This document shows positions 7,486 through 10,158 of a stretch of DNA of 10,158 nucleotides, piece after piece. Below the pieces are notes generated by a model. That model saw nothing but the letters and a program-made list of their open reading frames with translations, was not told the DNA's origin and made no database searches. This DNA is from JBMOLK01 sp049325575. Lineage in GTDB: Bacteria > Bacillota > Clostridia > Acetivibrionales > Acetivibrionaceae. Location of the stretch: positions 1-10,158 of the forward strand of contig JBMOLK010000182.1 of the NCBI GenBank assembly GCA_049325575.1, in the 5' to 3' direction. The stretch's first letter is position 1; each line of letters starts with the position of its first letter. The position numbers and the translations under genes are program-made.

Positions 7486-7772
7486 AAAAGGTGCAGAAGA
7501 AAACAGGGGAGAAGCTTATATATCCTACTTATCTTCAATTCTCAAACCCAAACCTGGAGGAAGGAATTGAATATCTGGTTAAAAATGGTGCCAGCAGCAT
7601 AAAAATTGTTCCGCTGTTTTTATTTGACGGAATACATGTTACAGAGGATATTCCCAATGAGATTAGCAGGATAAAGGGGATATATCCAAATATAGATATA
7701 AAACTTGCAGGACACATAGGAGACGATGACAGAATTGCGGAAATTGTCGCGGACAGGATGGCGCAGTGTTAG
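7413..7772 (+). CDS. cbiX: Short CbiX-type sirohydrochlorin cobalto-/ferrochelatase
   Basis: This 119-residue protein is a single-module type II chelatase that inserts a divalent metal into sirohydrochlorin: Co2+ for anaerobic B12 synthesis, or Fe2+ for siroheme. The two metal-binding histidines of the family are visible, H9 in LAHGSKRQE and H75 in PLFLFDGIHVTEDIP, with the YPTYLQFSNPNLEEGI block between them. Its length fits the short homodimeric form (CbiXS) best known from archaea, and is about half that of two-module CbiX/SirB proteins; no His-rich tail is present. The ATG has an AAGGGG site at 7401-7406 with 6-base spacing. Sitting between siroheme-forming genes and cbiA it could serve either product; the neighbouring corrin genes make cobalt chelation in B12 synthesis the leading role, with iron as a second possibility. 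Confidence 0.87.
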   Translation: MNGILILAHGSKRQETEKILNSLVEKVQKKTGEKLIYPTYLQFSNPNLEEGIEYLVKNGASSIKIVPLFLFDGIHVTEDIPNEISRIKGIYPNIDIKLAGHIGDDDRIAEIVADRMAQC

Positions 7773-7814
7773 TAGAATAGGAACTATTAAGCTTCGGTAA
7801 AGTGAGTGTCTAAT

Positions 7815-9200
7815 ATGGGTATAAATAGGATCACAATTGCAGGTACAAACAGTGGATGCGGCAAGACTACCATATCAATGGGAATTATGGCCGCCTTATG
7901 TGATATGGGATTTAGTGTGCAGCCTTTTAAGGTTGGGCCGGATTATATTGACCCCATGTTTCACAAATTCATAACCGGAAAAGATTCAAGAAACCTTGAT
8001 AGTTGGATGCTTGATGAGGACACTGTAACACATATTTTTGAAAGAAATGCCAAGAGTGCCGATGTATCTGTGATAGAGGGTGTTATGGGGCTTTATGACG
8101 GTTTGGGGGGAAGTACGGCTATTGGAAGTACTGCCCATGTGTCAAAAATCCTCAAGTCGCCTGTGATACTTGTGGTAAGCGGGAAAGGTGCTTCTCTTAG
8201 CATTGTACCTGTAATCAAGGGATTTATGGACTATGACAGGGATGCTCATATAAAAGGTGTTATAATTAATAATGTTAACAGTGAATCGCATTACAGCCTT
8301 TTAAAAAGAAATATTGAAGTAAATACGGGTATATATGTACTGGGATATCTGCCCCAGATGGATGAGTATACTCTGCCAAGCAGGCACCTTGGGCTTATAC
8401 CTGATGGAGAGATAAAAGACTTAAAGGATCGTATTGGCAAGCTGGCTAATCAGGTTAAAAATACTATAGACCTGGAGCTTTTGATGAAAGTGTCAAGTGA
8501 GTCAAGTTCAATTAAGAGTAATATAAAGAATACAAACCTGTTTGAAGAAAGCGGGCCTTGTAACGTAAGAATAGCTGTAGCCCGGGATAAGGCATTTAAT
8601 TTCTATTATAAGGATAATCTTGAGCTCTTGGAAATGATGGGGGCAGAGCTAATATACTTTAGCCCAATGAGCGATACCTGCCTTCCAGAGGGTGTCAATG
8701 GCTTATATATCGGAGGGGGTTATCCGGAGGTTTTTGCAAAGGTGCTACAGGATAACAGGCTTATGAAGGAAAGTATAAAAAAACATATTATTAAAGGAAT
8801 TCCTGCTTATGCTGAATGCGGCGGGATGATGTACCTTTCGGAAAGTATTGCAGATAAGAGCGGGATGAGCTTTCAGATGGTTGGCATTTTACCGGGTAGA
8901 TGTGAGATGACAGACAGGCTTAAAAGATTCGGTTATGTTGATATTGAAGTGACCCATGATAATGTGATCTCAAAAAAAGGATACAAGATAAGGGCCCACG
9001 AGTTCCATTATTCTTATATAAAAATGTGTCAGGATGTCCGAACTTGCTATAAGGTAATAAAAAACAGACCCTACATGGGTTCAACAGATTGGGAGTGCGG
9101 ATATAAGCTTTATAATTTGCTGGCTGGATACCCGCATCTTCACTTTTGGGGGAATATAAACTTTGCTGCAGAGTTTATTAATAACTGCAAGAGAGTATAA
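7815..9200 (+). CDS. cbiA: Cobyrinate / hydrogenobyrinate a,c-diamide synthase
   Basis: CbiA (CobB) uses ATP and glutamine to amidate the a and c side chains of cobyrinic acid. From ATG 7815 the protein is 461 residues, normal for the family. The N-terminal P-loop domain starts immediately with IAGTNSGCGKTT (residues 8-19), then the FKVGPDYIDPMFH block (38-50) and VIEGVMGLYDGLGG (86-99). The C-terminal class I glutaminase-like domain begins near residue 250 and has YIGGGYPE (298-305), the nucleophile C335 in AYAECGGMMYL, HEFHYS, and a closing GYPHLHFWGN. An in-frame GTG at 7806 would add three residues; neither start has a strong ribosome site, and the family N-terminus favours 7815. Cobyrinate is the expected substrate in an anaerobe. 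It is the last operon gene seen, and no terminator follows before the convergent gene. Confidence 0.95.
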   Translation: MGINRITIAGTNSGCGKTTISMGIMAALCDMGFSVQPFKVGPDYIDPMFHKFITGKDSRNLDSWMLDEDTVTHIFERNAKSADVSVIEGVMGLYDGLGGSTAIGSTAHVSKILKSPVILVVSGKGASLSIVPVIKGFMDYDRDAHIKGVIINNVNSESHYSLLKRNIEVNTGIYVLGYLPQMDEYTLPSRHLGLIPDGEIKDLKDRIGKLANQVKNTIDLELLMKVSSESSSIKSNIKNTNLFEESGPCNVRIAVARDKAFNFYYKDNLELLEMMGAELIYFSPMSDTCLPEGVNGLYIGGGYPEVFAKVLQDNRLMKESIKKHIIKGIPAYAECGGMMYLSESIADKSGMSFQMVGILPGRCEMTDRLKRFGYVDIEVTHDNVISKKGYKIRAHEFHYSYIKMCQDVRTCYKVIKNRPYMGSTDWECGYKLYNLLAGYPHLHFWGNINFAAEFINNCKRV

Positions 9201-9219
9201 ATATACATGATGAGAATCC

Positions 9220-9672
9220 CTAAACTGATAACTTATTATCACTTCTTAAATATGTAACCGTAATCCATGTTAAAGAACTGAATGTTAATAAGTCTACAAG
9301 AAGGCTGGCTATAAAGTGCCAGTGTACATATTCTGCAACATGGGTATTTATGGTTATAAGCTCAAGAAAAAGGAACAATAAAGAAGATACAATTACATTT
9401 ATCAGTTGAAACCATTTTCTATTTGGGACGTATTGAGTAAATATAGTTCCCATGGTTAATATAGGCCCGAATTTATAGAATGCGGAACATCCAAACCAGG
9501 GAATAATCAAGTCGTGAAATCTATACAGGCCAAGCTCTTGTCCTCCCCAGTCAACAAATGTTGCCAGGGACAAAGCCAATGTCCCGCCAATAACGTTTAC
9601 TTTGATCTTGGAAAAGTCCACTAGGAAAAAGAAAACTATCCAGGATACTATAAAGCTTATTACCCAGGGCAT
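9220..9672 (-). CDS. Small multi-pass membrane protein of unknown function
   Basis: I do not recognise this gene with confidence. From ATG at 9672 (minus strand) it encodes 150 residues, preceded by a strong AGGAGGT site; an upstream in-frame start at 9723 would add 17 residues but has no such site. The protein is hydrophobic, with probable membrane segments at about residues 3-19, 25-40, 56-79, 88-108 and 118-142, and a short positively charged loop between the first two (FSKIK). Distinctive stretches are FVDWGGQELGLYRFHD (39-54), IIPWFGCSAFYKFGP (56-70) and the histidine-rich NTHVAEYVHWHF (109-120). The length, segment count and P-W-F pattern are loosely reminiscent of small Firmicutes membrane proteins annotated as CBO0543-type, but this is a weak impression. 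It is convergent with cbiA (19 bp apart) and not obviously part of the B12 operon. No signal peptide separate from the first membrane segment is seen. Confidence 0.8.
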   Translation of the reverse strand: MPWVISFIVSWIVFFFLVDFSKIKVNVIGGTLALSLATFVDWGGQELGLYRFHDLIIPWFGCSAFYKFGPILTMGTIFTQYVPNRKWFQLINVIVSSLLFLFLELITINTHVAEYVHWHFIASLLVDLLTFSSLTWITVTYLRSDNKLSV

Positions 9673-9676
9673 AGTT

Positions 9677-9683
9677 ACCTCCT
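9677..9683 (-). promoter_or_regulatory. Ribosome binding site of the minus-strand membrane protein
   Basis: On the minus strand this reads AGGAGGT, ending 4 bases before ATG at 9672. It decides the start against the longer version from 9723. Confidence 0.8.
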
Positions 9684-9727
9684 GAAGTTTTGATGATAGT
9701 AATCTTATTTTATATATCTCCAAAGGC

Positions 9728-9757
9728 TGTTTATTTATGCAAAAGTATAAATAAACA
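9728..9757. repeat. AT-rich 11-bp inverted repeat upstream of the membrane protein gene
   Basis: TGTTTATTTAT (9728-9738) and ATAAATAAACA (9747-9757) are exact reverse complements around an 8-base loop. The repeat lies about 56 bp upstream of the minus-strand start codon and downstream of a candidate promoter at 9793-9821, so it could be an operator or a leader hairpin. Being nearly all A/T apart from one G or C per arm, it would be a weak RNA stem; a protein-binding palindrome seems at least as likely. Confidence 0.55.
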
Positions 9758-9792
9758 ATATTTTTCTAAGTAAAACAAAATATCAGGTATAA

Positions 9793-9821
9793 ATATTAGT
9801 AATACAAGCAATAATTAACAA
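9793..9821 (-). promoter_or_regulatory. Candidate promoter for the membrane protein gene
   Basis: On the minus strand TTGTTA (9816-9821) and TAATAT (9793-9798) are separated by 17 bases, a four-of-six match at each box. In DNA this AT-rich such matches are easy to find, so confidence is low. It would give a leader of roughly 110 bases containing the 9728-9757 inverted repeat. Confidence 0.28.
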
Positions 9822-9845
9822 TAAGGCATACTGATTCTATTCTTT

Positions 9846-9869
9846 GTCCCTCAAGGGACTATTTTTTTA
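9846..9869 (+). terminator. Weak intrinsic-terminator-like hairpin with T-run
   Basis: GTCCC (9846-9850) and GGGAC (9855-9859) form a 5-bp G+C-rich stem around a TCAA loop, followed by TATTTTTTTAT. The T-run is on the plus strand, so it would stop rightward transcripts, either read-through from the B12 operon across the convergent gene or a short leader RNA. The stem is short, so efficiency is uncertain. A second GGGAC at 9878-9882 could compete for the same left arm. Confidence 0.5.
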
Positions 9870-9947
9870 TAATAATAGGGACATTATAACTATAGTTTTG
9901 TTTATAAATCACTCAAACGCAACTGAATAAAGAATTTATTTATGACC

Positions 9948-9967
9948 TTTTTAGAGCTTTTTAGAGC
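9948..9967. repeat. Tandem 10-bp repeat
   Basis: TTTTTAGAGC occurs twice head to tail at 9948-9957 and 9958-9967. The period is about one helical turn, which would place two copies on the same DNA face, as in paired regulator half-sites. It ends 8 bp before a TTGACA box. It could also be simple slippage. Confidence 0.55.
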
Positions 9968-9975
9968 TATTGTTA

Positions 9976-10004
9976 TTGACATGACGATTATAAAGGTTGA
10001 AAAT
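9976..10004 (+). promoter_or_regulatory. Candidate upstream promoter of the RlmD-like gene
   Basis: A perfect -35 box TTGACA (9976-9981) is followed after 17 bases by GAAAAT (9999-10004), a four-of-six -10 match. It lies just after the tandem repeat. It would give a leader of about 75 bases. Confidence 0.33.
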
Positions 10005-10028
10005 TAAGATATTAAATTTATAGGTTTT

Positions 10029-10058
10029 TTGACTATATGTGCTAACTGGTTTTATATA
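10029..10058 (+). promoter_or_regulatory. Candidate proximal promoter of the RlmD-like gene
   Basis: TTGACT (10029-10034) and TATATA (10053-10058) are 18 bases apart, with five- and four-of-six matches. Transcription would start near 10065, leaving a short leader that contains the ribosome site at 10068-10076, so the arrangement is coherent. Confidence 0.42.
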
Positions 10059-10067
10059 TTCAATATG

Positions 10068-10076
10068 AAAGGCGGT
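10068..10076 (+). promoter_or_regulatory. Ribosome binding site before the TTG start at 10084
   Basis: AAAGGCGGT lies 7 bases before TTG 10084. The same frame is closed by a TGA at 10066-10068, so no earlier ATG or GTG can be used and the TTG is the only plausible start. Confidence 0.65.
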
Positions 10077-10083
10077 ACATATT

Positions 10084-10158
10084 TTGACACCGGTTAAAAA
10101 GAATGAGATATATACTACGGAAATTACAGGAATGACCCACGAAGGCCAGGGAGTGGGA
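10084..10158 (+). CDS. N-terminus of an RlmD/RumA-type RNA (uracil-C5)-methyltransferase (partial at window end)
   Basis: Only 25 codons are in the window, starting at a TTG. They read MTPVKKNEIY followed by TTEITGMTHEGQGVG when the TTG is taken as Met. This closely matches the opening of the TRAM domain in clostridial RlmD/RumA/TrmA-type methyltransferases (pattern KGxxxxxxIxxxxxxGxGVG), which modify a uracil in 23S rRNA or tRNA with S-adenosylmethionine. The catalytic methyltransferase domain, its SAM motifs and the iron-sulfur cysteines lie beyond the window, so the exact subfamily cannot be told. It has its own promoter candidates and is separated from the B12 operon by the convergent membrane protein gene and a 411-bp intergenic region, so it is a separate transcription unit and functionally unrelated. 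Confidence 0.72.
   Translation, partial: MTPVKKNEIYTTEITGMTHEGQGVG

Larger units (their letters stand above)
9673..10083. other. AT-rich divergent intergenic region without a gene
   Basis: This 411-bp stretch separates the starts of two divergent genes. I see no protein-coding gene in it; the longest small frames lack ribosome sites. It contains a minus-strand promoter candidate, an inverted repeat, a plus-strand terminator-like hairpin, a 10-bp tandem repeat and plus-strand promoter candidates, each listed separately. No cobalamin-riboswitch B12-box (GCCACTG) or recognisable tRNA is present. Confidence 0.7.

Noticed and set aside
9226..9241. Small palindrome TGATAA-CTTA-TTATCA at the end of the minus-strand gene as a bidirectional terminator
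   Set aside because: The stem is only 6 bp and nearly all A/T, with no T-run on either side, and it lies inside the coding end of the membrane gene.
9942..10007. Possible 21-residue leader peptide starting at ATG 9942
   Set aside because: No ribosome site precedes it, it spans the tandem repeat and the -35 candidate, and its composition is ordinary AT-rich noise.
9673..10083. Cobalamin riboswitch or T-box leader in the intergenic region
   Set aside because: I found no B12-box, T-box core or comparable conserved elements, and neither flanking gene is a B12 gene. Any riboswitch for the operon would lie upstream of the window.
10065..10097. ATG at 10065 as start of the rightmost gene
   Set aside because: It is in another frame and stops after about ten codons; the TRAM-domain frame is closed by TGA at 10066-10068, leaving TTG 10084.

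Overview
The window is moderately AT-rich bacterial DNA. Its Shine-Dalgarno sites are strong and G-rich, it uses TTG as well as ATG starts, and AGA/AGG and ATA codons are common, which together suggest a Gram-positive anaerobe of the Clostridia. A Ruminiclostridium/Acetivibrio-like relative is a guess from gene content, not a demonstrated assignment.

From position 2 to 9200 all genes lie on the plus strand and form one tightly packed tetrapyrrole operon. The order is hemA (3' end only), cbiH/cobJ, cbiJ/cobK, sirC, hemC, a cobA-hemD fusion, hemB, hemL, a short cbiX, and cbiA/cobB. Most joints are a few bases or overlapping. The wider gaps are cbiJ to sirC (101 bp, with a strong hairpin), hemL to cbiX (66 bp) and cbiX to cbiA (42 bp). 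The set covers every step from glutamyl-tRNA to sirohydrochlorin: HemA and HemL make 5-aminolevulinate, HemB porphobilinogen, HemC hydroxymethylbilane, HemD uroporphyrinogen III, CobA precorrin-2, and SirC sirohydrochlorin. CbiX can then insert cobalt (toward B12) or iron (toward siroheme). CbiH, CbiJ and CbiA are later steps of anaerobic corrin synthesis: ring contraction/C17 methylation, reduction of precorrin-6A, and a,c-diamide formation. The other corrin enzymes are not here and are probably encoded upstream or elsewhere. No protoporphyrin/haem branch gene (hemE, hemN, hemH and so on) is visible, so in this window the pathway points to cobalamin and siroheme.

From 9201 the character changes. 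A small multi-pass membrane protein gene (9220-9672, minus strand) converges on cbiA with only 19 bp between the stop codons and no clear terminator. Upstream of it, 9673-10083 is an AT-rich intergenic region. It holds an 11-bp inverted repeat, a short terminator-like hairpin with a T-run facing right, a 10-bp tandem repeat, and candidate promoters in both directions. At the right edge a new plus-strand gene begins at a TTG codon. Its first 25 residues look like the N-terminal TRAM domain of an RlmD/RumA-type RNA uracil-C5 methyltransferase.

Overall this is a largely conventional biosynthetic cluster. I do not see convincing evidence of an undescribed system. The items most worth a second look are the missing terminator and possible antisense overlap at the operon end, the hairpin inside the operon, the structured 9.7-10.1 kb intergenic region, and the unassigned membrane protein.
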